A DNA stretch of 44,306 nt from Thermodesulfobium sp. 4217-1 (lineage in GTDB: Bacteria > Thermodesulfobiota > Thermodesulfobiia > Thermodesulfobiales > Thermodesulfobiaceae): positions 1-44,306 of the forward strand of contig NZ_JBAGBW010000017.1 of NCBI RefSeq assembly GCF_039822205.1, read 5' to 3'. Below the pieces are notes generated by a model. That model saw nothing but the letters and a program-made list of their open reading frames with translations. It searched no databases and was not told the origin of the DNA. How positions within the stretch are numbered: position 1 is the first letter of the stretch; the number at the start of each line of letters is the position of its first letter. The translations under genes were made by a program, and so were the position numbers. This document shows, in pieces, positions 23,727-32,341 of the stretch.

Positions 23727-24395
23727 ATGCCAAAGACTTATAAAAGAAGAAAGCATCTCCTTTCTGACGAAGCTTACGAAAAATTAAAAAAACATATATT
23801 CCTTGGAAAGATAAAAGTTGGCGAGTTAGAGACAGAAAGAGGACTTGCTGAAAGATTTAATATGAGTAGAACTCCTATTAGAGAGGCCATTTTAAAGTTA
23901 GAAAAAGAAGGGCTTGTTACTGTCATACCAAGAGAGGGCATATTGATTGGCAGCTTAAACAGATTCGATCTGAAAGAGATATTTGAGATAAGAAGAATAC
24001 TTGAGGGTTTTTCAGCAGAAAAGCTTGCCAGGACAAAAGCAAACATAGACCTTGCAAAGCTTGAAAAAATCATTTTAAATTCGGAAAAAAGGATAGCAAA
24101 GAAAAATTATGTAGGATTCGTAGATCTTGACAGAGAATTTCATAGCACCATTGCAGAATTAACGAAAAATAGATATATTGTAAGATTTTTAGATGATACC
24201 AGAGACGTTATGAACCTGTCTGGCATAAAGGCATTGACAAAATCATGGGATTACGAACAGGTAATAAGAGAGCACATTGAAGTATTAGATGCCATAAAGA
24301 AAAAAGATCCACAATTAGCAAGGACTGCAATGGACAAACACTTGATAAATACCTTTAAGGCCATGATTAGAATCTTGCCAAAAATAGAAGACTAA
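23727..24395 (+). CDS. GntR-family regulator with FCD domain
   Basis: Transcription regulator of the FadR branch. The N-terminal winged helix is clear: AYEKLKKHIFLGKIKVGELETERGLAERFNMSRTPIREAILKLEKEGLVTVIPREGILIG (residues 16-75). The C-terminal all-helical FCD domain has the metal or ligand residues expected: DLDREFH (about 134-140) and the later HIEVLDAI and MDKHLINTF histidines. The ligand is likely a small organic acid but cannot be named. GGAGG lies 10 nt before the ATG. It is a single-gene transcript: divergent from prmC and overlapping the convergent Nudix gene by 4 nt, where a short AGAAGA/TCTTCT repeat is found. Its targets are not visible. Confidence 0.9.
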   Translation: MPKTYKRRKHLLSDEAYEKLKKHIFLGKIKVGELETERGLAERFNMSRTPIREAILKLEKEGLVTVIPREGILIGSLNRFDLKEIFEIRRILEGFSAEKLARTKANIDLAKLEKIILNSEKRIAKKNYVGFVDLDREFHSTIAELTKNRYIVRFLDDTRDVMNLSGIKALTKSWDYEQVIREHIEVLDAIKKKDPQLARTAMDKHLINTFKAMIRILPKIED

Positions 24396-24814
24396 ATCTT
24401 CTCAAAAGCATCGTCTAAAACTTCAATCAATCCATCAGTCAAATTTAACCCCATAATTTCATCTCTTGAGAAAAAAGAAGCGTCTTTGGCATCATCGTTT
24501 GCCTTCAGAGAACCATTTATATATTCCAACAAGTACAATAAAATTACATAGTGATACCCTACTTTATCTTCTTGAACTTCAATCTTTTCATAAACCGTTA
24601 ATAGTTTTACGACCTCAACGCTCAGCGATGTCTCTTCGAAAAACTCCCTCTTTACAGCATCTTTTAAACTCTCACCCTTTTCTACCACTCCTCCTGGCAG
24701 TGACCAGCGGCCAATTGAGGGAGGGCTCTTTCTCTTAACCAAAAGAATTTTGCCATCTTCTATTAACAGACCACTAGCAGCAAGAATGGGAAAGGGATAT
24801 TTTCTTCTATCCAT
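24392..24814 (-). CDS. Nudix hydrolase
   Basis: A 140-residue Nudix protein that cleaves nucleoside diphosphate derivatives. The Nudix box at residues 42-64 keeps the pattern GX5EX7REUXEE (GVVEKGE...REFFEETSL), with Ser replacing the usual final Gly. The preceding RWSLPGG is typical of the ADP-ribose/8-oxo-dGTP group (MutT-like or ADP-ribose pyrophosphatase), but the substrate cannot be chosen between them. It is the last gene of the 20-gene minus-strand run, 2 nt after tatC. Confidence 0.88.
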   Translation of the reverse strand: MDRRKYPFPILAASGLLIEDGKILLVKRKSPPSIGRWSLPGGVVEKGESLKDAVKREFFEETSLSVEVVKLLTVYEKIEVQEDKVGYHYVILLYLLEYINGSLKANDDAKDASFFSRDEIMGLNLTDGLIEVLDDAFEKI

Positions 24815-24816
24815 AT

Positions 24817-25524
24817 CTAAAACTTCATAGGCTTTAATCTGGATGATATAAACATGCCAATTTCAAAAAGTATCATCAATGGGACAAACATAATCCCCTG
24901 TGAAAACAAATCTGGTGGACTGATAAAGCCTATAAACAAGAAGATTAAAATATAGAAAAATTTTCTTAACTTTTTTAATGTGGGATAAGAAACTATGTTT
25001 AACAATATCAATAGTGACAAGACCAATGGCAGCTGAAACATAAGTCCAAAAAATATTATAGTTAAAAAATAAAATGATATGAAATTCGTAATTGCAAGTT
25101 TTGGAATAGCAAAGCTGGTGGTGTGAAACACAAAGAAATTTAATACAAATGGCAAAATTATCTTTGCCGAAAAAATTGCACCGATAAAGAATAGTATAAC
25201 CATTATTGGCATCCATCTCTTCACAAATTTTTGCTCATTTTCATAAAGGCCAGGAGCCAAAAACCACCATATACAGTAAAATATAACAGGTGACATAATT
25301 ATAAATCCCAAGACCACTGACAGCTTTAAATCGGTAGTAAACATCTCAAGAGGAGAGAAATAAACAAGTGTGCCCTTTGGCATGCTTGAGGTAATAAAAT
25401 CTAAGACCTTGTCCTTAAAAAACCATGAAATCACAACCCCCACAAACCAAGATCCAAAACCAATTATAAGTGTTTTCCTTAGGTCGTTAAGATGATCTAC
25501 AAGGCTCATTTCTTTTTCGTTCAT
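24817..25524 (-). CDS. tatC: TatC, twin-arginine translocase subunit
   Basis: Core receptor of the Tat system, which exports folded proteins carrying an RR signal peptide. The 235 residues form six membrane helices. Family marks are SLVDHLNDLRK at the N-terminus, the conserved acidic loop SPLEMFTTDLKLSVVLG, FLAPGLYENEQKF and FGLMFQLPLVLSLL. No tatA or tatB gene is in the window, so the partner is encoded elsewhere. The ATG overlaps the end of thpR by 4 nt and the Nudix gene follows after 2 nt. Confidence 0.93.
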   Translation of the reverse strand: MNEKEMSLVDHLNDLRKTLIIGFGSWFVGVVISWFFKDKVLDFITSSMPKGTLVYFSPLEMFTTDLKLSVVLGFIIMSPVIFYCIWWFLAPGLYENEQKFVKRWMPIMVILFFIGAIFSAKIILPFVLNFFVFHTTSFAIPKLAITNFISFYFLTIIFFGLMFQLPLVLSLLILLNIVSYPTLKKLRKFFYILIFLFIGFISPPDLFSQGIMFVPLMILFEIGMFISSRLKPMKF

Positions 25525-26066
25525 AGCTTAACTGAAAACACCTCCTTGTAAATGGGGCCCTCAGGGCGAAGAATGCTTTGAAATAATGAAACTTTATCTA
25601 AGATAACCTCTGTTTTGGATTGTTTATCAATATAAGTTGGAAGTATAGCATGATTAATCTTAGCTTCTCTGAACCTAACCAAAGTCAAGTGTGGCATAAA
25701 TTTCATCCTGCCCAATTCAAAACCCAAACTGCCCATACCATTATCAATATTTTTAAATAGACCATTAAATTTATCGTCTTCCTCATATATCTTTAGATAA
25801 GCAAGTTTAGGCTTGTGTGACGAAGGCATATAACCAATTTCGTTCGACAAATAAAAATGAAAACTTGAAACCCCACAAAGTGATTCTGCAAGCTTGTCAG
25901 AAATTATCTGAGCGCTTAAATTTATATCTCCCAAAAATTTGAATGTAATGTGGTAATTATTGTAATCAACAATCTTGTGACCCTTAAAAGCTTCAAAATT
26001 GACTATATTAAGATATATATCTTTAGCGGTATTGATATGAATCTTATAAGCAATAAACAATCTCAC
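25521..26066 (-). CDS. thpR: ThpR, RNA 2',3'-cyclic phosphodiesterase
   Basis: A LigT-like 2H phosphoesterase that opens 2',3'-cyclic phosphate ends of RNA. Both catalytic HxT motifs are present: His39-Ile-Thr41 (HITFKFLG) and His126-Leu-Thr128 (MPHLTLVRF). Length (181) is normal. It sits after cinA, with a 4-nt overlap, as in other genomes where cinA and thpR (often followed by recA) are neighbours; recA is not seen here and tatC follows instead. Confidence 0.9.
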   Translation of the reverse strand: MRLFIAYKIHINTAKDIYLNIVNFEAFKGHKIVDYNNYHITFKFLGDINLSAQIISDKLAESLCGVSSFHFYLSNEIGYMPSSHKPKLAYLKIYEEDDKFNGLFKNIDNGMGSLGFELGRMKFMPHLTLVRFREAKINHAILPTYIDKQSKTEVILDKVSLFQSILRPEGPIYKEVFSVKL

Positions 26067-27196
26067 TTTTTTGTAATTACTCCTAAAAAGTTAGCCAGTG
26101 CAAATGACGCAGCCCTTTTCTGTATGAAGACCCTATCCCCCTTAAATAGCTTTTCAAAAGAATAAGACGCATCTCCAACAATTGATATATACGATTGACC
26201 GACAGTCTCTCCCTCTGGACCAGCATAACACACTACTCCAATAGCCCAATCGCTTCCAAATATCTTTCTTGACGCATTTGCAAGAGAAAGCGCTGCCTCA
26301 GGTGAGACACTATCTCCAGAAAAATCACACAATTTCTTTTTTGAATCATTGCTATAGGTAACGATAGAGCCCAAATAAATGCTGCTAACTCCAGGTAAAG
26401 CTGCAAACCTCGACGAAACCAATCCACCAGTACATGATTCTGCAATACTTATCGTTTGATTTCTTTTTTTAAGAACCTTGTAAGCTTCAGTCTCAAAATT
26501 AGAACGCGAATTTCCAGAATAGTAAAGGGTATCTTTAAAAATCTTTTTTAATCTTCTGTCCCAATAGGCAGCCTTTTTACTTGAGTCGGTTTTTAAAATA
26601 AGCAAGACTTCACTATCCAAACCTAATATAGTCATCGAGATCTCAAAATCTTCCAAAAGGTCTTTTGGCAGATCACTTTCAACCGACCTCTCAAATTTAA
26701 GCAACAAATGATAATAATATATGTATAGATTATTCTTAATCTCTAAAAATAATTTATCTAAAATAAGATCCAAAAGGTAATCAAATTCAGCAGGCACTCC
26801 AGGAAGAAGTATTATTTTTTTTCCAATAAAATGAACTACTAAGCCAGGAGCCAGGCCAACCTTGTTTAAAAATACTTCCGAGCCTGCAATGGTATAAGCC
26901 ATCTTTTCGGGCAAATCAAGGTTTTTCTTAAGGGGCAATTTTGTAAAATTAGACACTGCCTCTCTGGTAATGTCATCAAAGGTATTCCCCAATCCTCCAG
27001 AGATAAAAACAAAGTCATAATATTCACAAAGATACTGAATTTGAGCTGATATTACAGCCAGATCGTCGGGAACGACAATTATTGTTTCTATTTCGTGACC
27101 ATATTTCTCAAGTTTTGAAGACAAGATATTAGAATTTGTTTCTGATATTGCACCAACAGTTAATTCAGATCCCACACACAAAAGAGCAACTTTCAT
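26063..27196 (-). CDS. cinA: CinA, nucleotide/NMN repair protein
   Basis: Two-domain CinA. The N-terminal part (about 1-170) is molybdopterin-binding-like and in characterised relatives hydrolyses ADP-ribose (CVGSELTVGAISETNSNILS; SGGLGNTFDDITREAVSNF). The C-terminal part (about 225-377) is the NMN deamidase fold (SIAESCTGGLVSSRFAALPGVSSIYLGSIVTYSNDSK). Together they recycle pyridine nucleotide fragments. Between the domains is the usual KH-like linker. It overlaps rimO and thpR by 4 nt each. Length 377 is a little shorter than the usual 410 or so, mainly in the linker. Confidence 0.92.
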   Translation of the reverse strand: MKVALLCVGSELTVGAISETNSNILSSKLEKYGHEIETIIVVPDDLAVISAQIQYLCEYYDFVFISGGLGNTFDDITREAVSNFTKLPLKKNLDLPEKMAYTIAGSEVFLNKVGLAPGLVVHFIGKKIILLPGVPAEFDYLLDLILDKLFLEIKNNLYIYYYHLLLKFERSVESDLPKDLLEDFEISMTILGLDSEVLLILKTDSSKKAAYWDRRLKKIFKDTLYYSGNSRSNFETEAYKVLKKRNQTISIAESCTGGLVSSRFAALPGVSSIYLGSIVTYSNDSKKKLCDFSGDSVSPEAALSLANASRKIFGSDWAIGVVCYAGPEGETVGQSYISIVGDASYSFEKLFKGDRVFIQKRAASFALANFLGVITKK

Positions 27197-28506
27197 TGTA
27201 TCAATTCACCTTCTAACTTAAAACCTTTATTTTTTGTAATTAATATTTTAACAAAATCTCCGACTTCAATTTTATCAGACCCTTTAAAACTGATAAATGA
27301 GTCAATATCTGGAGCCTCCATATAGCTTCTTCCAATATTATTCCTGCCAAGATCGTCTTCTATCAATACTGTAAAACTCTTCCCTATTAGAGATTCTCGC
27401 CATCTTAATGTAATATCTTGTTGAATCATCTGTGCAGTTTTTAGCCTCTTCTTTTTTTCAGCATAAGCAACCTGATCTTTCAAAGAGTAAGAAAAGGTAT
27501 CTTCTTCACGCGAATACGGAAAAAAACCAGCCCAATTTAGTTTAGCTTTTTCTAAAAATTTAATTAATTTTTCAAATTCTTGTTCATCCTCACCAGGATG
27601 TCCCACAATAAAAGTAGACCTTATTATCGAATCTGGGATAATATCTCTAATTCTATCTATAAGTCTCAAAAACTTATCGCTATCGGGATTTCTCCTCATA
27701 AGCCTTAAAACCTTTTCCCCTGCATGCTGCAATGGAATATCAAAATAAGGCAATATCTTTTCTGATCTGGAGATACATCTTATTATATCTTCACTTAAAA
27801 GATCGGGATAAAGATAAAGCAGCCTAATCCATTTAATTTCTTTAATACTTTCAAGATCCTCTAACAACTTCAGTAAAGAGTCCCCACTATCCAGACCATA
27901 GTAAGTAACGTCCTGTGCGACTAAAACAATCTCTTTTTTACCGTTCAAAGCCAGATTTCTGGCCTGGTTTATCAGAAATTTTCTATCATAGCTAATATAG
28001 GGTCCTCTAATCTTTGGAATCAGACAATAAGAACACTTCCTAGAACAGCCATCTGCAATTTTAAGATATTCAAAGGGTCTTTCTTTAAAAAATATTCTTT
28101 TATTGTCATCCAAACACGCTTCATTATCAAAATTTGAATACAGTTTGTTGTTATCAAGGTATTTAAAAATATCTTCATTGAACGATCTACCGGGTTCCAG
28201 AAATGCATCTGCCTCAGGAAAAAGCTCTATTAGTGAGTCTTTATATAGCGACACAATACAGCCGCCTACAATAACCTTGTATTTTAATTCATTTTTATTT
28301 AAAACAAAATCCAATATTGTAGATATTGCTTCTTGTTTGGCCTTTTTAATAAAAGAACAAGTATTGATAAAAACATAGTCAGCGACATTTAGGTCAAAAG
28401 TGACAGCACAGCCCAATTCCTCAAACTTCGCCAAGGTATATTGCAAGTCTACTTCATTTTTTGGACATCCAAGAGAAACTGGAAAAATATATCTTGCTTT
28501 ATTCAT
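27193..28506 (-). CDS. rimO: RimO, ribosomal protein S12 methylthiotransferase
   Basis: Radical SAM enzyme that adds a methylthio group to the beta carbon of an Asp in ribosomal protein S12. Three parts are seen: an N-terminal UPF0004 domain with three cluster cysteines (SLGCPKNEVD, NTCSFI, VGGCIV), the radical SAM core with CSRKCSYCLIPKIRG (CxxxCxxC), and a C-terminal TRAM domain (about 372-436). SLGCPKN and GPYIS distinguish it from the tRNA enzyme MiaB. The ATG overlaps the TGA of rodZ as ATGA. Length 437 is normal. Confidence 0.95.
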   Translation of the reverse strand: MNKARYIFPVSLGCPKNEVDLQYTLAKFEELGCAVTFDLNVADYVFINTCSFIKKAKQEAISTILDFVLNKNELKYKVIVGGCIVSLYKDSLIELFPEADAFLEPGRSFNEDIFKYLDNNKLYSNFDNEACLDDNKRIFFKERPFEYLKIADGCSRKCSYCLIPKIRGPYISYDRKFLINQARNLALNGKKEIVLVAQDVTYYGLDSGDSLLKLLEDLESIKEIKWIRLLYLYPDLLSEDIIRCISRSEKILPYFDIPLQHAGEKVLRLMRRNPDSDKFLRLIDRIRDIIPDSIIRSTFIVGHPGEDEQEFEKLIKFLEKAKLNWAGFFPYSREEDTFSYSLKDQVAYAEKKKRLKTAQMIQQDITLRWRESLIGKSFTVLIEDDLGRNNIGRSYMEAPDIDSFISFKGSDKIEVGDFVKILITKNKGFKLEGELIQ

Positions 28507-29219
28507 TCGTTAAGTTCTACGACTTCACCAACATTGCCAGCCTTAACCCAGCTAATGCCATCCTTTGAAATCTCTACACCCCCTGCATTGCCCAACTTTA
28601 TATCAAGAGTATCATTGGTTTGAAAAGTCTTCTCTTCCCCTGGATTTATAACTCCCTCAAATAGCACCTTGTCCTTATCTTTAACAAGAACCCAGGACTT
28701 TCCTATAAATTTCAAATAAATAGTTTTCTGGCTATTAGCTTGAGGCACTACATTAGTGGGTTTTTCTTGCGTGACAACTCCAGCAGGCGCTTTGTTCACA
28801 ACTACATTTTTTTGAACAATCTTGTGATAGATAAAGAAAACAGAAAGAGATACTATAATCAGAACAATTAGAGTAGCTATGACATATTTAATAGACTTGA
28901 TATTTCTTTCTTTTAAAATTTTCTCCCTTTTTTCATTAGATACGACAATCTTTTCGACAGGAGGGTGATCCTTTTTCTCAAGAAAAAAGTCGTCAAAGGC
29001 CTTCAAAAGTAAGGTCGGTTCGGTATCCAGCTCCCTTGCGATAGCTTTTATATAGCCCTTACATATAGAATAAGGTGGGAAGCTTTCCTTTTTGCCCTCT
29101 TCAAAAATCTTCAAATAATAAGAAAATATTTTAGATTGTTCAGCCAAATCATCAATCGATAGGCCTTTTTCACTTCTTAAGCTTTTAAGTAATTCTGGAA
29201 ATTGAGAGTGGTTATCCAT
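28503..29219 (-). CDS. rodZ: RodZ-like cell-shape protein (HTH, membrane helix, DUF4115)
   Basis: Bitopic protein of the RodZ type, which ties the MreB cytoskeleton to the membrane. A Cro-like helix-turn-helix covers residues 7-70 (ELLKSLRSEKGLSIDDLAEQSKI...YSICKGYIKAIARELD), a single membrane helix lies near 107-130, and a periplasmic DUF4115 beta domain ends the protein (YLKFIGKSWVLVKDKDKVLFEGVINPGEEKTF). The domain order fits RodZ and rules out a soluble regulator. It lies 2 nt after scpB and overlaps rimO by 4 nt. mreB is not in the window. Confidence 0.85.
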   Translation of the reverse strand: MDNHSQFPELLKSLRSEKGLSIDDLAEQSKIFSYYLKIFEEGKKESFPPYSICKGYIKAIARELDTEPTLLLKAFDDFFLEKKDHPPVEKIVVSNEKREKILKERNIKSIKYVIATLIVLIIVSLSVFFIYHKIVQKNVVVNKAPAGVVTQEKPTNVVPQANSQKTIYLKFIGKSWVLVKDKDKVLFEGVINPGEEKTFQTNDTLDIKLGNAGGVEISKDGISWVKAGNVGEVVELNE

Positions 29220-29221
29220 CT

Positions 29222-29725
29222 TTATCTCCTCAAATTTAAATCTTCAATAGGCGGCAACTCGTCCAAAGAGTGCAACCCAAAAAAATCAAAAAATTTTGTC
29301 CCTACTCCAAAAAGGGGCTGTTTAATAGGAGCGCTATTAAAAGATAAAATTTTAATAAAGCCACTTTCGAAAAGCTTCATTACCTGCTTTTCGCTTCTAA
29401 GACCCCTTATTTTAGACACACCGCTTACAGTTATCGGTTGGTTATATGCAATTATAGCCAAAACCTCCATCATAGAACCTGATATCTTTTCGCTATCCCT
29501 ACTAGTTGAAACAAGGTCTTTAAAATCTGGTTTGATCCCAAAAAAATAACCTCTTGAATTATTGTATATCTTAAAACTTCTGTCATCATATTCATCATTT
29601 AGCAGATCGATTGCTTCTTTAATTTTATCAGAATCTATTCCTAAAGTTTTTGATATATTTTCTATCTTTACGGGTTTTACATTCAAGAAAATAATAGCTT
29701 CAATGATCTTTTTATAATCTTTCAT
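29222..29725 (-). CDS. scpB: ScpB, chromosome segregation and condensation protein
   Basis: Regulatory subunit of the SMC condensin complex. Two winged-helix domains are apparent; the first starts at YKKIIEAIIFLNVKPVKIENISKTLG, and the second holds the signature MEVLAIIAYNQPITVSGVSKIRG (about 85-107) and LFGVGTKFFDFFGL at the end. The 167-residue length is slightly short of the usual 180-200. It overlaps the scpA-like gene by 14 nt. Confidence 0.92.
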   Translation of the reverse strand: MKDYKKIIEAIIFLNVKPVKIENISKTLGIDSDKIKEAIDLLNDEYDDRSFKIYNNSRGYFFGIKPDFKDLVSTSRDSEKISGSMMEVLAIIAYNQPITVSGVSKIRGLRSEKQVMKLFESGFIKILSFNSAPIKQPLFGVGTKFFDFFGLHSLDELPPIEDLNLRR

Positions 29726-30272
29726 TTTTAAATATAATAAAATTATTTTTTTGTTTCAGATCAATTATATTACTTTTATAAAGCTCAAGAATAGCTAATA
29801 AATATCCTACCCTATCCTCAAATTTTAACAGGAAAATATCAAATTGGCTAAACCCCTTAGCGATAAATGACTTCAAAGAATCAATATAATGAGTCAGAGG
29901 AAAGTATTCTTTAATCGTAAGCTTCTTTTCTTTTACTATAAATCTTGACATAGCCTTTTTTAAGATATCGGGTTTATAGCAGATCTTACTAAAATTATCT
30001 TTCCTTGGCATCGGGCAAGAAGATCTTAACGACAAAAACCAGTCAGCAACCCATTTCCAGTCGCTCTCGTTTTTGTCATTAGACTCCAAAACCCTATCTT
30101 CGAATATATCCTTTTCAAAATCTATGTTGTCCAGGCCGTCAAATATAGATCTTATCTCGCTTATTACTTCATATGGATTTTCAAATGTTCTATCTTCTAC
30201 AATATGCCTTATCCTCTCAGCCTGGACCAAAAGATCGTCTAAATATGAGACTTTAATGCTGTCGATATACAT
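29712..30272 (-). CDS. scpA: ScpA-like kleisin, short and divergent
   Basis: Taken as the kleisin that bridges SMC heads. At 186 residues it is shorter than usual ScpA (about 240-260). The usual N-terminal GPLDLLLHLI block is not recognisable; MYIDSIKVSYLDDLLVQAERI replaces it. The C-terminal 45 residues (FDIFLLKFEDRVGYLLAILELYKSNIIDLKQKNNFIIFK) match the kleisin winged helix that binds SMC. The overlap with scpB and the order scpA-scpB support the call more than the sequence itself. It begins 3 nt after trpS. Without the scpB context I would only call it hypothetical. Confidence 0.7.
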   Translation of the reverse strand: MYIDSIKVSYLDDLLVQAERIRHIVEDRTFENPYEVISEIRSIFDGLDNIDFEKDIFEDRVLESNDKNESDWKWVADWFLSLRSSCPMPRKDNFSKICYKPDILKKAMSRFIVKEKKLTIKEYFPLTHYIDSLKSFIAKGFSQFDIFLLKFEDRVGYLLAILELYKSNIIDLKQKNNFIIFKNERL

Positions 30273-30275
30273 GGA

Positions 30276-31265
30276 TTATATCGGATAGTTTAACTTCATT
30301 GCATCGAAAACTTCATTCATAGTATGTTTGCAGTAATTAGATGCATTACTGGAACCTGTTTTCAGTATATCCCAGAGAATATCTTTGTTAGAAAGGTAGA
30401 AATTCCTCTGACTCCTGATAGGCTCCAAAATATCGTTTATTTTCTTTGCAAGTTGTTTTTTGCACTCTACACAACCAATTTGTGCCTTTTCGCACCTCTC
30501 TCTTACTGATGCAAGCTCTGGTTTAAACAGAACGCCATAATAAGAAAACACGTTACAAACGTCAGGATGACCTAAATCAGATTTTTTAATCCTTTCAGGA
30601 TCGGTAATCATAGATGCAACCTTTTCGTTTATGCTCTTTTCATCGTCTTTCAAATATATCGCGTTATTATAAGATTTGCTCATCTTTCTGCCATCTACGC
30701 CCAAGAGTTTTGGAAATTCAGCTAAAAGCGCCTCTGGCTCTGGGAATATCTCTTTATAGTGAAAGTTAAATCTTCTTGCAATTTCCCTTGTCATCTCAAG
30801 GTGCGGCACCTGATCGATACCAACTGGCACCTTCTTTGACTTGTATATCAATATATCGGCCGCCATTAAAACTGGATATCCCAGATGACCATAGGTAAGC
30901 TGGTCTTCAATGCCCAGCTCCCTTGCTTGTTCCTTTACCGTAGGATTTCTCTCAAGCCATGAGACAGGAGTCAACATTGAGAGCACCATATGAAGATAGA
31001 CGTGTTCAGGAACCGAAGATTGCAAAATAATAGTAGATTTTTTTGGATCTATTCCACAAGATAGCCACTCTGCCAACATTTCTTCAATATAAGCCTTTAA
31101 ATCAGCCGAATCTTGCCATTTTGTAGTCAAGGCATGCCAGTCTACAATACCGAAAAAACAGTTATAGTTTTCTTGCAAAGTTTTCCAATTTTCCAAAACG
31201 CCTAAATAATGACCCACATGCAAGCTACCCGTAGGTCTCATACCGCTAAAGATTGCTTCCCTCAA
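30276..31265 (-). CDS. trpS: Tryptophanyl-tRNA synthetase
   Basis: Class I aminoacyl-tRNA synthetase that charges tRNA-Trp. The HIGH signature is HVGH in FSGMRPTGSLHVGHYLG (residues 7-23), and KMSKS is intact in GRKMSKSYNN (near 195). The GIDQVPHLEMTREIARRFN stretch is the usual ATP/Trp region. 329 residues is normal. It starts with TTG at 31265, 7 nt after GGAGG. No T-box leader or attenuator lies upstream; the HD-domain gene ends 16 nt before. Confidence 0.96.
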   Translation of the reverse strand: MREAIFSGMRPTGSLHVGHYLGVLENWKTLQENYNCFFGIVDWHALTTKWQDSADLKAYIEEMLAEWLSCGIDPKKSTIILQSSVPEHVYLHMVLSMLTPVSWLERNPTVKEQARELGIEDQLTYGHLGYPVLMAADILIYKSKKVPVGIDQVPHLEMTREIARRFNFHYKEIFPEPEALLAEFPKLLGVDGRKMSKSYNNAIYLKDDEKSINEKVASMITDPERIKKSDLGHPDVCNVFSYYGVLFKPELASVRERCEKAQIGCVECKKQLAKKINDILEPIRSQRNFYLSNKDILWDILKTGSSNASNYCKHTMNEVFDAMKLNYPI

Positions 31266-31281
31266 AATAAAACCTCCTCTT

Positions 31282-31731
31282 TTATCCTTCCAACTTTTTT
31301 AAAAACATTACATCAGCAGATTGAGTATGATGTCTTCTTACTATATCAACTACTTCATCAGCAAACCCAACTGATTTTAATACATTGGAACCAATTGCAG
31401 CGTGTTTAAAATACGAATCATCTTTTTTAAAAATACTAAAGCTCAGAGACCTCAAAATTCTCTTAATAAGCGATGGTCTTTCAAACTTTTTACCAATATC
31501 ATGAAAAATTATAACTCTTTTCTGTATATAAACTAAATTCTCGTCACTAACTTCTGGCCTATATTCTTTCAGCAAGAGAAAGGAGTGAATTCTGTCTTCC
31601 TTTGGCATAGAATAAAATAAGGCTTTTTCTTTCGAATTCAATTCTTCTAAAACAAGATTATAAGAAGGTTCTTTTAAAAGATAAAATAATGTATAAAGAA
31701 ATCGTTTGACATCAAGGCAAAACTTGTTCAA
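31282..31731 (-). CDS. HD-domain phosphohydrolase
   Basis: A 149-residue HD-superfamily protein. The metal residues are His49 (RIHSFLLL), His77-Asp78 (FHDIGK) and His110 (KHAAIG), with a later RRHH. Proteins of this shape are predicted phosphohydrolases of nucleotides or RNA ends. It starts with TTG at 31731, 2 nt after the M50 protease gene, and precedes trpS. In many genomes a small HD protein lies near a tRNA nucleotidyltransferase, as here; that suggests but does not prove a role in RNA end processing. Confidence 0.78.
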   Translation of the reverse strand: MNKFCLDVKRFLYTLFYLLKEPSYNLVLEELNSKEKALFYSMPKEDRIHSFLLLKEYRPEVSDENLVYIQKRVIIFHDIGKKFERPSLIKRILRSLSFSIFKKDDSYFKHAAIGSNVLKSVGFADEVVDIVRRHHTQSADVMFLKKLEG

Positions 31732-31733
31732 AT

Positions 31734-32333
31734 TTAAACAAAAACCATCAAATTAAATATAAACTGCACTATTGGCATTAAAATTCTTGCACCTCCGAGC
31801 AAAAGAAATATAATAAGCACAAATTGACCATAATATTCATACATTTCAATTGTACGCCTCAACTCGTATGGGAAAAATTTCCTGAAAACAGTATATCCAT
31901 CAAGAGGCGGTATAGGTATCAGATTAAAAACTCCCAAACTTATATTTAAGAAAATAAGCGTTTGGAAAAAGGCTACTAGTGGATCATAGGCTAAGATAAT
32001 CTGATAAAAGGTTGTAAAAATACGAGCAGCGACCAAGGCCACACCAAAATTAGCTAAAGATCCAGCTAAAGCCGTCATCTCCATTCCGCCCTTTTTTCTT
32101 GATAAAATGTTGTAATTAACTGGTACAGGTTTAGCCCAACCAAACCTTATAAGTAAAAGTGCGATAAAGCCTAATGGATCTATATGAGCCATAGGATTTA
32201 GTGTCAGCCTTCCATTTGCCTTTGGCGTATAATCACCATATCTGTATGCTACGTATGCATGAGCAAATTCATGGACTGTTAGAGCTATTATTACAGCAGG
32301 TATAGCTAAAATTAAACCAACAATATCAAACAT
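31734..32333 (-). CDS. Site-2-protease-family M50 membrane metalloprotease
   Basis: A 199-residue intramembrane protease-like protein. The zinc motif HExxH is TVHEFAHAY (His21, Glu22, His25), and the third ligand lies in FNLIPIPPLDGY (near 145). Four to five membrane helices are visible. No PDZ domain is present, so it belongs to the compact YwhC/Rip2-like group rather than RseP. The substrate is unknown. GGTTGAGGTGATTT ends right before the ATG. The gene is 8 nt after the tRNA nucleotidyltransferase gene; scpA, scpB and trpS follow nearby, a common gene order in Firmicutes. Confidence 0.9.
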   Translation of the reverse strand: MFDIVGLILAIPAVIIALTVHEFAHAYVAYRYGDYTPKANGRLTLNPMAHIDPLGFIALLLIRFGWAKPVPVNYNILSRKKGGMEMTALAGSLANFGVALVAARIFTTFYQIILAYDPLVAFFQTLIFLNISLGVFNLIPIPPLDGYTVFRKFFPYELRRTIEMYEYYGQFVLIIFLLLGGARILMPIVQFIFNLMVFV

Positions 32334-32341
32334 AAATCACC

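Noticed and set aside
24386-24402. AGAAGA-CTAAA-TCTTCT as terminator between the GntR and Nudix genes
   Set aside because: Only 6 weak pairs and no T-tract in either direction.
30266-31300. T-box or Trp attenuator ahead of trpS
   Set aside because: The gene lies 16 nt after the HD-domain gene, leaving no room for a leader.
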